This document shows, piece by piece, positions 52,190-61,819 of a stretch of DNA of 64,000 nucleotides. The translations under genes were made by a program, and so were the position numbers. Each line of letters starts with the position of its first letter. Position 1 is the stretch's first letter. The stretch is from the NCBI RefSeq assembly GCF_000429685.1, contig NZ_AUCI01000001.1:372001-436000 (forward strand), read 5' to 3'. A model generated the notes under the pieces. That model ran no database searches. It had not been told where the DNA came from and saw only the letters and a list, made by a program, of their open reading frames with translations. Source of the stretch: Salibacterium aidingense DSM 18341. Its GTDB lineage: Bacteria; Bacillota; Bacilli; Bacillales; Marinococcaceae.

Positions 52190-53045
52190 CTTTGTTAAAA
52201 TTAATTTTTAAAAATGCATGATCACTACTTGCATGAAAAACGTCAGTAAAAATTAACAAATGAAATAAGGCATATGTTAAAACAATTTAAAGATAGATAA
52301 CATCATTACTTCGTCACCAACATCTAATAGTTGCCGAATCCCCAAGAAAGATGAATATCTCTGGATGGTGCGGCCATTTTTATAAAGAATAGAAATTCAA
52401 ACCCTAGAAAATGTCTTGATATTCGTTCTACTCGTCCCCGCGGGAAAAAAGTCATTGGGTGAGTAATAACTTATCGTGATCTTCAGGCCCATTATATTGA
52501 TAATCATCCTTTGATACATGTTTATGTTTGTGTTTCCTATGGTAAAGTTTGAATGAACACGTATGCTTTTCGGGAAGCAGCATAGAACTAAAAAACCGCA
52601 AATGCGGGTACACCTGGTGTCCTGTACAACAGCCGTTTTAAGAGAGAAGGAGGAATAGACCACGTCCTTAGCCAAGGGGCAGTCTATTAGGGCGCCAAAC
52701 ATCACCATTAAAGGTAATGTCTGATATATATTCATTCCCTCCGGGAGATTAGCCGACCACCCTTAGAAGCCTTCTGTTGTACAAGTTATATTTTATGATA
52801 AACCCTCTCATATATGGTGACATACAGTCGCTCCATAACTAATGTAAACGTCAAATGCTCCTTGTCTAACCTTACCATAGACCGCATCCTTTGCCCATTT
52901 CTCTACTAGATTAACAACTCGTTCTAAGAAAACAGACAGGGTGATAGAATGCTATGCAATGGTCTGCATTCTCCAGGTCCACATAATCCAGGCTTCTTTT
53001 CATCTAAGTCCCTCCGATTTTTTTATATTTTTGATAAAAAGTTTA
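52190..53045. other. Gene-poor stretch with small remnants
   Basis: About 850 bases without a full gene. It holds a Hol-Tox-like remnant (52654-52735), a good terminator-like hairpin CCGC/GCGG plus T6 on the minus strand (52590-52607), and a 30-codon minus-strand frame (52911-53003, starting MKRSLDYVDLENADHC) with a strong GGAGGGA 5 bases before its ATG. The last is unassigned. Confidence 0.4.
52654..52735 (-). pseudogene. Possible Hol-Tox (type I toxin) remnant
   Basis: Next to GGAGGGA, the frame MNIYQTLPLMVMFGALI has the pattern of short holin-like type I toxins (MxxYxTLxLMxxFGxLI). The remaining hydrophobic half is missing. The frame runs directly into an inverted repeat (AATAGAC/GTCTATT, 52654-52688) of the kind that ends such toxin genes, with a second terminator downstream. 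This suggests an internally deleted toxin-antitoxin locus; family assignment is tentative. Confidence 0.35.
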
Positions 53046-53082
53046 AAAATGCCATCATTCACTGTATTTAGTGAATAATGGC
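53046..53082 (-). terminator. Terminator of the metallophosphoesterase gene
   Basis: GCCATcATTCACT/AGTGAATaATGGC stem with one mismatch and TTTTTA on the minus strand, 21 bases past the stop codon. Confidence 0.85.
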
Positions 53083-53102
53083 ACAGGTCTAATTATCTAT
53101 TT

Positions 53103-55943
53103 TTATTTATTTCTCGATGCCTTATTCTCTTCCAACACGTTTCTACCTTCAATCAGCCGTCTTTCATTTGTAACAAACATGCGCTGCTCTATCGTTAACT
53201 CCTCAAACATCTCTCCAGCTCTGCGAATCTGTTTTTCATCTTCCACCGTGACCTCCTCCGGATCTGGCAGATTACGGATCGCTTCCTTAACCTTTTCCAC
53301 TTCTTCCGGTACAGGCTCCGGTTCCATCATGGTTCGGTTCAGGAGGGTAGGATGGTCCGCCATGGAATGAATCGCAGTATCATCCACGTACATCTCCGTT
53401 TTACTGATACCGCCGGAGTGAAAATAGTATTTCAGATATGCAGCATCGTCCGGTACCTCCGCCAGCATCGAAACAGGCTGCCATGTTTCGGCGGGAAGAT
53501 CAGCATCCCGGGACAGTTTAATGTCAGAGTCTACCATTTCACCGGCTTCGTTGAAATACTGGATTTCGGTGACAACACTGTGGGATTGACTGATCTTATA
53601 AACCTGGGATTCGATAAGGTAGGACTGTCCTGCTTCTACATCGACCGGACTGCTTTCTAATCGAAGCGTGGCTTCATCCGTGCCGTCCAAAAAGTGGAGG
53701 CTGGCCTCACCAGTACGGGCATTAGTTTCCGAGCGTTCCAGAATAGAGTCCTCATGCGTGTCCATTTTCGTCCAGCCCTGAATCTTGTCCGTCCCTTTCT
53801 CTTCAAATCCTTCATTTTCAAAAGAAAGACCTTCTTCCCCGTTATCACTGGAGTCTTTGTCCAACGTAAAGGTATCGACGGTGTCCCCGTTTTTCGTTAC
53901 GGCTTCGAGTGTTAACGTTCGGCCTTCAATCGTAATACCTGTATAGATCTGCTCCTCTTCTGTCAGTTCCCGGATATACTCATAGTCTCCGACAGGGTAA
54001 AATTTTGGCCCTGTAGTGCCGCCGATGACATAGGGCACACCTTCCTCCGGCTGTACGATACGGCCGTCTTTCATCGGCCAGGTGCGCGAATACGCGTGAT
54101 CATGACCGGCAAGTACCAGATCGACTCCCGTTTCGTGAAATACCGGTTCCAGGACGGCCCGTACCTCCTCATTGGAACGGGTTGGATGCGTATGGTACGG
54201 AGAACGATGGGTCACTACAATATTCCATGTCTTGTCGGAGTTCTCCAAGTCTTCTCTCAGCCATAACGCCTGTGCCGCTAAATCCCCCTCGGAATTCAGC
54301 ACAGCTATATGGGTATTGCTGTAGTCAAAAGAATAGGCCCTTTCCGTTTCTCCGTCCGGTCCATTTTCCGGGAGTTGAAACTGAGCATCGTAATACTCCA
54401 TCCCATTGCCTACCGCTTCGTGATTTCCCGGGAGCGGGTACAGCCTCATATCCTTAAGGTAAGGAGTTCCTGCTTCAAACCAATAGTCCCATTCCGTCTG
54501 ATTATCGCCGTTATTGACCATATCCCCGCCAAATAGAGTAAATGCCGCGTCAGGATACGACTCTGCCGCTTCTCTCATCGTTTCCGTCCACAAACTGTAC
54601 CCAGCTTCGGACGGAGCCTGAGTATCAGTGGCAAAAAGAAATTGGAAATCTTCCTCTGCAACCGGAGCTGTTTGAAACCGGCCGGTCTCTGACCATTCTC
54701 CCTCTGTGCCGCTGCCCACCCGGTACTGGAAGGATGCATCCGGTTGAAGTTTGTCCACTTCTGCTTCATGAAGGCGCATTTCCCCAATATTGGTATCAAA
54801 GGAAAAATTACTGCCTTTTCCCTGTACAACCTCGTCACCGTCAAAAGCTTTGCCCTCCGGCACCACTTCAACAACAGTTTGCCGAACATCCGGATGAGTG
54901 CGCCAGGTAAAGGCTGCTGTTGTCGCCGGGTCCTGCGCCGACGTCAGCACAAGATTTTCCGGCTCCCTCGTGCCATGCTCATCATAAATGGGGAACGAAA
55001 ATCCATTACTCGTTCTGCCATCATATACCGCATGCAGTTCTACCTCTCCTCCGAACAATGTTAACTGCTCCGTTTCCAGCACACCATTTTCATTCGTCAC
55101 TCCAAGCGGCTGCCCCCATGCTTCGATAGTAAGATCCTTACTTTGCATCCAGCCGATTGTCTCGTCTGGCAGTTCCACCCGAATCCAGCCATCCTCGGAT
55201 TTTTCTAAAATAGGAAGAAGTGTGTTTTGGCTCACCGTATCAACCTCATCACTCGATACATCCGGTTCATCGTACAGAGGAACCGTTTCACCATCAGGAA
55301 CGGAAGCCACTTCCTTATCCGTTTTCCCAACAAAAACTTCTGCTCCCGGAAGGCTCTGCCCTGCTTCATTTGTCACCCTGATTTCTGAACCTTCCCTTTT
55401 AAAAAGGCCCTCTGCTGTAATCTCCATCGCCAGATCCTCTTCAGAGGAGCGCTCTATGAATGCATCGTCTAGATAGACTTCGGTATTGCTGATCCCTCCG
55501 GAATAAAAACCAAGGGTGGCATAAGCAGCATCTTCCGGAGCTTCGACAAACTGGGAAACCGTGGTCCAGGATTCTTCCATTAAGTCCTCTGCCCCGAAAA
55601 ATTCGCGCTCCCGTACGATTTCTTTTTCGTCTTCATCGTAAAATCGTACATCCATAGCCAGACGATGGGATTGATACACCCGGAACACTTCTGCGCTGAT
55701 AAAATAAGGAACTCCGGCTTCCACAGAAACCTTCTCACTTTCTACGTTTAATGAACCAGAGTTATCCTGATCGTTATAATACATGCTGTAGGTGCCTCGG
55801 GCAGCCTGTTGTTCCGAACGCTCCACCACGGATGGACCTGTAATACTCCCGGTCTGCCAGCCCGGAATGGACCCATTCTCCAACGGTTCCTCAAACCCTG
55901 CATTGCGAAATTCTTTTCTTTCTGTTCCACCGCTATTCCCGCC
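53103..55943 (-). pseudogene. Purple-acid-phosphatase-like metallophosphoesterase, 5' truncated
   Basis: A frame of about 947 codons without a signal peptide or good start. Order of domains: a CBM-like jelly roll (about 20-170 from the open-frame start), an SH3-like segment (DGWIRVELPDETIGWMQSKDL), a fibronectin-type PAP N domain (ENLVLTSAQDPATTAAFTWRT), the calcineurin-like phosphoesterase (FATDTQ, FGGDMVNNGD, PGNHE, VTHRSPYH, GHDHAYSRTWP), then a second jelly roll and a helical tail. All catalytic motifs are intact. Such enzymes are exported, but here the frame opens at a TAA (55944) next to a group II intron domain V, so the export signal is gone. The first possible start is a TTG at 55883 without a ribosome site. 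Confidence 0.8.
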
Positions 55944-55977
55944 TTATATCTTCTTTAAAAGACTTTCGAACGGGCCT

Positions 55978-56011
55978 GCACCATACAGGCGGCTTTCACC
56001 GCATACGGCGC
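55978..56011 (-). mobile_element. Group II intron domain V remnant
   Basis: The minus strand shows a 34-base domain V-like hairpin: GCGCCGTA ... TGCGGTGAAAGCCGC ... TATGGTGC. The arms pair with two G-U pairs; the asymmetric bulge and GAAA loop are in place. It closely fits the GAGCCGTATGCG-GAAA-CGTACGGTTC pattern of bacterial group II introns. No reverse transcriptase remains nearby; only the 3' end of an intron seems to be present, directly upstream of the truncated phosphoesterase. Confidence 0.7.
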
Positions 56012-56120
56012 GCCGTCAGCGATTTCTTCTATTTATTTCCCTCCTTTCATCCAAACACAGTGGCGTAAATGGAATATGATGCCATTCTTAAAACTCTTTG
56101 AATATTTCGTAAAGCCTCCC

Positions 56121-56148
56121 TCGACAAAAACCGGGCCGTGCCAGGCAC
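56121..56148 (+). repeat. Dispersed REP-like repeat, diverged
   Basis: TCGACAAAAACC then GGGCCGTGCCAGGCAC. Two bases differ from the core, and it is the only copy right of 28.1 kb. It lies beside a hairpin (TAGAACGCATCC/GGATGCGTTCTA, 56151-56180) that acts as a terminator-like stem. Confidence 0.85.
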
Positions 56149-56180
56149 AAATAGAACGCATCCCAGCAGGATGCGTTCTA

Positions 56181-56268
56181 GCCCAATGTTCGTAATGAAA
56201 TTGACAAAGCACATTGCTAATTCGTTCAATTCATGCAATTCGTGAGAAGCAAGTTGCAACATCATCAC
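56181..56268 (-). pseudogene. N-terminal fragment resembling a small spore-coat protein
   Basis: The frame from ATG 56268 reads LQLASHELHELNELAM and FITNIG, then ends abruptly in a 12-bp hairpin with a dispersed repeat behind it. The ASHELHEL opening resembles small CotF-like spore-coat proteins of Bacilli; the remaining two thirds are absent. GGGAGTG precedes the start. Assignment is tentative. Confidence 0.35.
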
Positions 56269-56322
56269 TCCCAGGCTAGTACGTTCCTTTATTAGAATGT
56301 TTAAATTTTCTCTAATTATACT

Positions 56323-56870
56323 TTATGCTTCATTAACTAAGTCTTCTTCTTTACTGATTTCATCTACAGATGAAACTGGTTTTTTAAGAATAAAGATAAC
56401 AACAGCTGTCGCTAAAGATCCTATAAGCAATGCCATAATAAAAGCAAGAGGGTTGATCATAGTAAATGTAGCTAAAAGTCCAACGTGATGGACCCTGGAA
56501 CCAGCCCCCCCAAAGCATACTCAAAGCTCCACCAACAGCACCTCCAACCCCGGTAGCAATGATACATCTAATAACATCTTTTAAAGTAATTGGAAAATAA
56601 CCTTCTGTCATTATAAAAATTCCGTAGGAACAGCTGTTTTGAGAGTCTCCACTTCATTATTTGGGTAGATTGTTTTATGGAAAATCTATTGAAAACAAAG
56701 TCCCTGCCCGCCGCGATTGGTTTTCTGATAATGAAATACATACTCAACCCAGATGCCACGGGAGCGATTAAAGGAATTAACAACATCGGTTTTAATCCTT
56801 CCGCCCATGTCGGCACTTTCAGTCTGTCTGTTAAATTTTGTAATATATCCAGGCTGTAAAACCACACCAC
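56323..56870 (-). pseudogene. PTS fructose-type EIIC, fragmented
   Basis: Pieces of a fructose/mannosylglycerate-type IIC permease in different frames: GLKPMLLIPLIAPVASGLSMYFII, then GVGGAVGGALSMLWG, then GSRVHHVGLLATFTMINPLAF through to EDLVNEA and a stop at 56323. Between the first two pieces much is deleted. The last break is a G7 run (C7 at about 56495-56501 on the plus strand) where G6 would keep the frame. It is not related to the lactose-type IIA/IIB genes at 51 kb. Confidence 0.75.
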
Positions 56871-57262
56871 TCGCTGACGCTTCTCGGTAGTTCTCCTTGG
56901 CTTCTATCGTACCGTTTTAGCCGAGCGTGGATGCATATTGTTGACTTCCTCCCGATAAAAGCAGGCATTTCCTTAAGCGATAGTCGCCTCATTCAACATT
57001 AATCAACAAGGCTTCGATTTCCGCCGATTAATCAGGTATCCATCATCGATGATGCGAATTTCTTCATTTAATAAATAAATCATGGAATTTTGAACGATGC
57101 AGTGTTATAAATTATGAATTAGCGTTTATTCTAACAGTTGCTCCAATTCGATGGTTTAAACACCTCACATTTGTCCAAAAAAAGAATATCTCTTTAACAA
57201 ATGTCATAACATCCTGAAATAGGTTAATCCATTTTATTACCCCAATATAGTAGGAGGAGCAC
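56871..57262. other. Degenerate stretch before the SulP gene
   Basis: About 390 AT-rich bases. A minus-strand piece (EEIRIIDDGYLINRR, about 57010-57090) looks like eroded coding sequence but has no flanking continuation. No other feature found. Confidence 0.35.
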
Positions 57263-58501
57263 ATGAATAACTTATTACCTATAGGAGCTCAACTTAAATC
57301 ATACAATCTAGAAGCGTTAAAACATGATAGTTATGCAGGTCTTATGGTTGCTCTTTTACTTGTTCCCCAAGCAATTGCCTATGCCATGATGGCAGGTATC
57401 CCTGCAGTTTACGGGCTTTATGCCTCTATTTTTCCTCTATTCGTTTATAGCTGTTTAGGGACGTCCCCGCTACTCTCCGTTGGACCTGTAGCCGCGGTGT
57501 CCATCATGGTGTTTACTGGATTGGCACCAGTATCTCCGCCCGGAACAGGCGTTTATGTTTCTTTGGTTGCTACGTTAACCTTGACGGTAGGATTAATGCA
57601 AATTTTGTTTTCCGTTCTACGCCTGGGGACTGTCTTTCAATATATTCCCCATTCTGTATTAAAAGGATTTATGAATGCCCTCGCTTTAACAATTATTCTC
57701 AATCAATTAGAACCACTATTTGGAGTCCCCTTTCAACGAGACTTGCCATTTATATTGGCATTGAACGATTTGTTTAATCACCTGGGAAGCGTAAAATTTT
57801 CTGTTATCTTATTTAGTAGTATTTTATTCGTTTTCTACGTCTTTCTCAGAGTTAAACGAATTCCCTTCGCGTCTCTTTTTATTATAATATTTAGTGGGCT
57901 TGTCGTTCATTTTTTTCATATAGAAGAATTTGATATCCAAATCGTAGGTCAAATTAAATCTGGATTTCCAACGTGGGAGCTCCCTTCACTTCAAGTAAAT
58001 TATTTATCTACTATTTTACCCCTTGCTTTTTTTATCGCCTTGATCAGTTTCTTAGAATCTTTTGCTATGGGTACTCAATTGAGCCAAAACAAAGCAAAAC
58101 CAATAGATCCAAACCAAGAACTATTCGCATTAGGTTTGGCAAATTTTGTCGGAAGTTTAACACAGGCTTTGCCTGTAGCAGGAGCTTTTTCAAGATCCGC
58201 AGTAAATAAAGATTCCAAAGCAAAATCTAGTGTCTCCTCTATTTTTACTGCATGTTTTGTTTTATTACTAAGCAGTCTTTTTACCTCACCTCTTGCTCTT
58301 TTACCTCATGCGACTCTCGCTATCATCATTATTTTAGCAGCACATAAACTTATTGACTGGTCTTCTATTGGAAGAAAGCCCATTGTATTGACAACTACCA
58401 TAACCTCTTTGATTTTCGGATTAAAAATTGGATTTTTTATAGGGGTAGGGGCCTTTCTAATATTCTGGCTTATTAATAATACATTATCAGTACGTAAGTG
58501 A
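57263..58501 (+). CDS. SulP family anion permease, without STAS domain
   Basis: A 412-residue, 11-12-helix permease of the SulP (SLC26) family, which transports sulfate or other anions, often with protons or sodium. The N-terminal signature DSYAGLMVALLLVPQAIAYAMMAGIPAVYGLYAS is clear, and EPLFGV and SFLESFAMG follow. It ends at NNTLSVRK with no cytoplasmic STAS domain, so it is a short form. ATG with GGAGGAG 5 bases upstream. It stands alone; no terminator was found after it. Confidence 0.9.
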   Translation: MNNLLPIGAQLKSYNLEALKHDSYAGLMVALLLVPQAIAYAMMAGIPAVYGLYASIFPLFVYSCLGTSPLLSVGPVAAVSIMVFTGLAPVSPPGTGVYVSLVATLTLTVGLMQILFSVLRLGTVFQYIPHSVLKGFMNALALTIILNQLEPLFGVPFQRDLPFILALNDLFNHLGSVKFSVILFSSILFVFYVFLRVKRIPFASLFIIIFSGLVVHFFHIEEFDIQIVGQIKSGFPTWELPSLQVNYLSTILPLAFFIALISFLESFAMGTQLSQNKAKPIDPNQELFALGLANFVGSLTQALPVAGAFSRSAVNKDSKAKSSVSSIFTACFVLLLSSLFTSPLALLPHATLAIIIILAAHKLIDWSSIGRKPIVLTTTITSLIFGLKIGFFIGVGAFLIFWLINNTLSVRK

Positions 58502-58887
58502 AATATCTATCAGGGTTGAGCACGAGTTAACTTTATAAAATGGATGGGTTATGTTGACGAACTCAAACCTAGTTGATATAAAGAGTAGAGAAAAGTGAAA
58601 CTCTCAGCCACTAAGGATCATATTTCTCCATATATGTACGCCTATGATTTCCATAGCGCGGTATCAATAAGAACCTTTGATCGAATGAAAATACTCTTGT
58701 AATCGGTATATTTATCACTAATTTAAAAAAAAATAAATCATTGTATTTTGAAGGTTTTCATCCTTATAAACATTATTTAAATGTTACAATTAATAAACAA
58801 AGACACAATATTAACCTTTTATTTTTGTTCCACCAAAAGATATACTTTCTGTTGAAACAAAATGGAAGAAGGAGAAAGATCATTATA
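58502..58887. other. Intergenic stretch between SulP and Lrp genes
   Basis: About 390 AT-rich bases. The frame of the Lrp-like gene is open for some 50 codons upstream, but that part is low-complexity and lacks a ribosome site. No terminator or clear promoter pair seen. Confidence 0.4.
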
Positions 58888-59331
58888 ATGGATAATATAG
58901 ACAGTAAGATTTTAGACTTACTAACTGAAAATTCTAGAATGTCTTATGTGGAAATTGGAAAACAATTAGGGGTTTCCAGAGTATCAATAAGAGATCGCAT
59001 TCAACAATTAGTCAACAAAGGTATTATTGAAAAATTCAGTGTAGTTATTAACTCGGAAAAAGCCGGAAAAAATGTATCTGCTTTTTTCGAAGTAGACTGC
59101 GAACCTAAAGCACTGGTTGAAGTTGCAGAGGCTTTAGTGAACCATCCTTATGTTGCAAGCTGTTATCAAATGACAGGGCCTAGTACATTACACATGCATG
59201 TATTAGTTGAAGATATGGGAGAACTTGAAAACTTTATTAATAATGAATTGTATGCATTAGAAGGAATTACTCGTGTTGAATCACATATTCTGCTGCGGCG
59301 CTTCAAGAGCAGATCTGGACTTAAATTATAA
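58888..59331 (+). CDS. Lrp/AsnC family regulator
   Basis: A 147-residue feast/famine regulator. N-terminal helix-turn-helix MDNIDSKILDLLTENSRMSYVEIGKQLGVSRVSIRDRI, then a RAM ligand domain (YVASCYQMTGPSTLHMHVLVEDMGELENFIN). AAGGAG lies about 13 bases before the ATG, longer than usual. Such proteins sense amino acids. The nearest amino-acid genes are the D-aminotransferase and gamma-glutamyltransferase on the other strand 1.6 kb away, a possible but unproven target. Confidence 0.88.
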   Translation: MDNIDSKILDLLTENSRMSYVEIGKQLGVSRVSIRDRIQQLVNKGIIEKFSVVINSEKAGKNVSAFFEVDCEPKALVEVAEALVNHPYVASCYQMTGPSTLHMHVLVEDMGELENFINNELYALEGITRVESHILLRRFKSRSGLKL

Positions 59332-59808
59332 AGAGATTCAAATACTTTTTTTCGACTTAACTCTAAAATCAAGAGGTTCATTTAGCAAAATTCTGGAGCG
59401 TATCATTTCCTCTTTGAATTATTATTCCATAAGTTGCTTCCCTTATATGTAATGCCATTCAAGCGTCAGGTTTGCCATTTCTCTGACTTATCTCTGCCAT
59501 GACATAGATCCGCTTGTCCTAAAGAGAGCCACTACCTTAACGATAGTGGCTGGGGTTTTATTATTTCCAATTCCATTTCTTTCTCTCATGTAGGGACTTC
59601 CATCCATCAAAAGACGTACCATTCGATCCAGCAGCATCGCATCAGCTTAGACACGATTCACTTGTTTGCCTGGCTATCTTTCGCTTATGATGAACTTGTA
59701 ATAGGTGATTGTGTAAGTTTAGTATAACAGCGGTGATGACTTCACATGAAACTCTGTACTATACCAGGAGTCGTTCGTTTGTCTTTCTCCTTACAAGAAT
59801 ATTCTTCG
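59332..59808. other. Intergenic stretch with a terminator
   Basis: About 480 bases. A hairpin AGCCACTA/TAGTGGCT followed by GGGGTTTTATT (59527-59561) may terminate the Lrp-like gene. The rest holds only short frames; a minus-strand piece (LLDRMVRLLMDGS region) looks eroded but unassigned. Confidence 0.45.
59527..59561 (+). terminator. Terminator downstream of Lrp-like gene
   Basis: An 8-bp stem with a 9-base loop, then GGGG and a T-rich tail, 195 bases past the stop codon. Confidence 0.6.
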
Positions 59809-60342
59809 TTATCCTCCTAAAAACACCGCCCCATAAACAATTGATGAAAAGATGACCAACGCAGGGTGGACCTTGAATTTCTCTAATAAAATATAACTCA
59901 ACACCAGGAGAATACCAGAACTCCAGCTTCCAATACCATTTACGGAACTATTTAAAAACTGAAATGTTAAAGAGGCTAATAAAACAATAATAACAGGCCT
60001 TATGTATATCGTTAATCGCTTTACTTTAGGAGAATCCCGATATTTAAGCAGAATTCCAACTAAAAGAATCATTAACAATAGAGAAGGGGCAATGGTTGCA
60101 AACATAGCAATGAATACTCCAAAAAATCCACCAACTTCAAATCCTATATAGCCCGCCATTTTCGTTGCTATTGGGCCGGGAAGACTATTACCAATTGCCA
60201 GTACTTCACTAAATTCACTTGTTGTCATCCACTCATGATTCTCGACTACTTCATGCTGTATAAGCGGAATGGAAGCCGGTCCCCCGCCATAACCTAATAA
60301 ACCTGGCACTAAAAATGCTACGAATAAATTCAAGTAAACCAT
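59809..60342 (-). CDS. Chromate transporter family, short protein 2
   Basis: A 177-residue CHR-family membrane protein: GLLGYGGGPASIPLIQHEVVE and AIGNSLPGPIATKMAGYIGFEVGG are the conserved half-transporter motifs. Short CHR proteins occur as adjacent pairs that act together to export chromate or a related oxyanion. The partner is 37 bases upstream. Confidence 0.9.
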   Translation of the reverse strand: MVYLNLFVAFLVPGLLGYGGGPASIPLIQHEVVENHEWMTTSEFSEVLAIGNSLPGPIATKMAGYIGFEVGGFFGVFIAMFATIAPSLLLMILLVGILLKYRDSPKVKRLTIYIRPVIIVLLASLTFQFLNSSVNGIGSWSSGILLVLSYILLEKFKVHPALVIFSSIVYGAVFLGG

Positions 60343-60379
60343 ATCCTGATCCTTCCAATTCTATTCAAATCTCTTGCTG

Positions 60380-60907
60380 CTATTTTTTTTGAAGGAGAGC
60401 CGCAGCAAAGAGTGTTATAATAACAATCGCTGGATGAATATTCACAAATTCAATCAATATAATTCCCACAGTAATAAAAAGCATCAATACTTTCCATCCA
60501 AAATCTTTTTTAGATCTTTTGATGAAATTCCAAGTTAAGACACCCATCATCACTGTTACTACTGGTAAAACACCGTTTGTAACCCCATCCACCCAAGCTT
60601 GATCCTGGAAGTTGGATAAAGCTACAAATAATCCAATCATTAGAATGACAGTTGGCAAACTAGATGCTGCCACCCCATTTATAGCTCCTGGGACCCCAGC
60701 TTTTTCATACCCTATATATCCGGCGAGTTTCGTTACGATCGGTCCAGGTAAAGTATTCCCCAAAGCAAGAATGTCACCAAATTCGTCTTCAGTCATCCAC
60801 TGATAGTTTTCTACTACCTCTTTATGTATTAATGGAATAGAAGCAGGCCCCCCTCCATATCCTAAAATACCAACTCTTAAAAATGCTCCAAATAAGGCCA
60901 GATGCAT
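60380..60907 (-). CDS. Chromate transporter family, short protein 1
   Basis: A 175-residue CHR-family half-transporter: VGILGYGGGPASIPLIHKEVVENY and ALGNTLPGPIVTKLAGYIGYEKAG. It pairs with the similar protein 37 bases downstream; the two are clear paralogues in opposite predicted orientation. It lies 32 bases after the aminotransferase gene, in the same operon-like series. Confidence 0.9.
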   Translation of the reverse strand: MHLALFGAFLRVGILGYGGGPASIPLIHKEVVENYQWMTEDEFGDILALGNTLPGPIVTKLAGYIGYEKAGVPGAINGVAASSLPTVILMIGLFVALSNFQDQAWVDGVTNGVLPVVTVMMGVLTWNFIKRSKKDFGWKVLMLFITVGIILIEFVNIHPAIVIITLFAAALLQKK

Positions 60908-60939
60908 CTCTTTCTCCCCTTAGTGTTTGGATTAACTCA

Positions 60940-61785
60940 TTAAAGAAGTCTACTTAAAAGATTTTCAAATGCTTCCTGGAGCTTCATTGTCACTTTCCCA
61001 GGTGATCCATTTCCTATACAATTGTTATCTATTTTTATTACAGGAACAATGTCTTTGGTAGTACTTGTGATGAATGCTTCTTCTCCTTGTAAAACATCTT
61101 CTTTCAAAAATGGTTCCTCTCTAGCTTCAATCTTCAATTGTTCAGCTAGTTCCAGGACTTTTAAGCGGGTTATACCATTTAATATATAGTTGTTTACGGG
61201 ATGAGTATAGATAACACCCTTTTTTACAATAAAAAAATTCGTGGCACTACCCTCCGTGATAGTATTCGAACGATGGAGTACGGCCTCTTCCGCACCTTTT
61301 TTATTTGCTTCTTCTTTTGCAAGAACACTTCCAAGTAAATTAATACTTTTTATATCGTTTCTTAACCATCGTATGTCATCTTGAAAGATGGCGCTTATTC
61401 CGCTTTTTTGTTTCTCAATGGGCCTGTATAATTCTCTAGTATAAGCTATCATTACAGGGGCAACGGCAGGATTGGGAAAATCATGTGAACGTTGATTAAC
61501 GCCACGGCTTATTTGAATATATGTGATACCTTCATTAATATTATTAATGTTTATTAGTTTTTCAATCTTCTTTTCTATGTCAGAAATAGAGGTGTTCATT
61601 TTTATAGATATTTTATTAGCACTGCTAAACAGACGCTCTATGTGTTCCTCTAGCCAAAGCGCTTTACCATTTAATATTTTAATTACCTCATAAACTCCAT
61701 CTCCAAATTGATAACTTCGGTCTTCAATATGTGTGTACGCTTCCTTCCAGTTTACAAATTCATTATTAAAATATACCTTTTCCAT
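60940..61785 (-). CDS. dat: D-amino-acid aminotransferase (class IV)
   Basis: A 281-residue fold-type IV PLP enzyme, the length of Bacillus D-alanine transaminase. Motifs: YQFGDGVYEVIKILNGK, the PLP lysine region DIKSINLLGSVLAKEEA, and EGSATNFFIVKKGVIYTHP. It exchanges amino groups among D-amino acids and makes D-glutamate or D-alanine. The ATG 61785 follows GAGGAAG; an upstream extension in the same frame overlaps the gamma-glutamyltransferase end and is unlikely. The linkage to a gamma-glutamyltransferase suggests D-glutamate handling. Confidence 0.88.
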   Translation of the reverse strand: MEKVYFNNEFVNWKEAYTHIEDRSYQFGDGVYEVIKILNGKALWLEEHIERLFSSANKISIKMNTSISDIEKKIEKLININNINEGITYIQISRGVNQRSHDFPNPAVAPVMIAYTRELYRPIEKQKSGISAIFQDDIRWLRNDIKSINLLGSVLAKEEANKKGAEEAVLHRSNTITEGSATNFFIVKKGVIYTHPVNNYILNGITRLKVLELAEQLKIEAREEPFLKEDVLQGEEAFITSTTKDIVPVIKIDNNCIGNGSPGKVTMKLQEAFENLLSRLL

Positions 61786-61819
61786 TAAACTGCTTCCTCT
61801 CTGTAAAAAGTATGCATTA

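Noticed and set aside
56047-56180. Extension of the coat-like fragment through the hairpin and repeat
   Set aside because: The extension translates a terminator-like stem and the dispersed repeat, so it is not native coding sequence.
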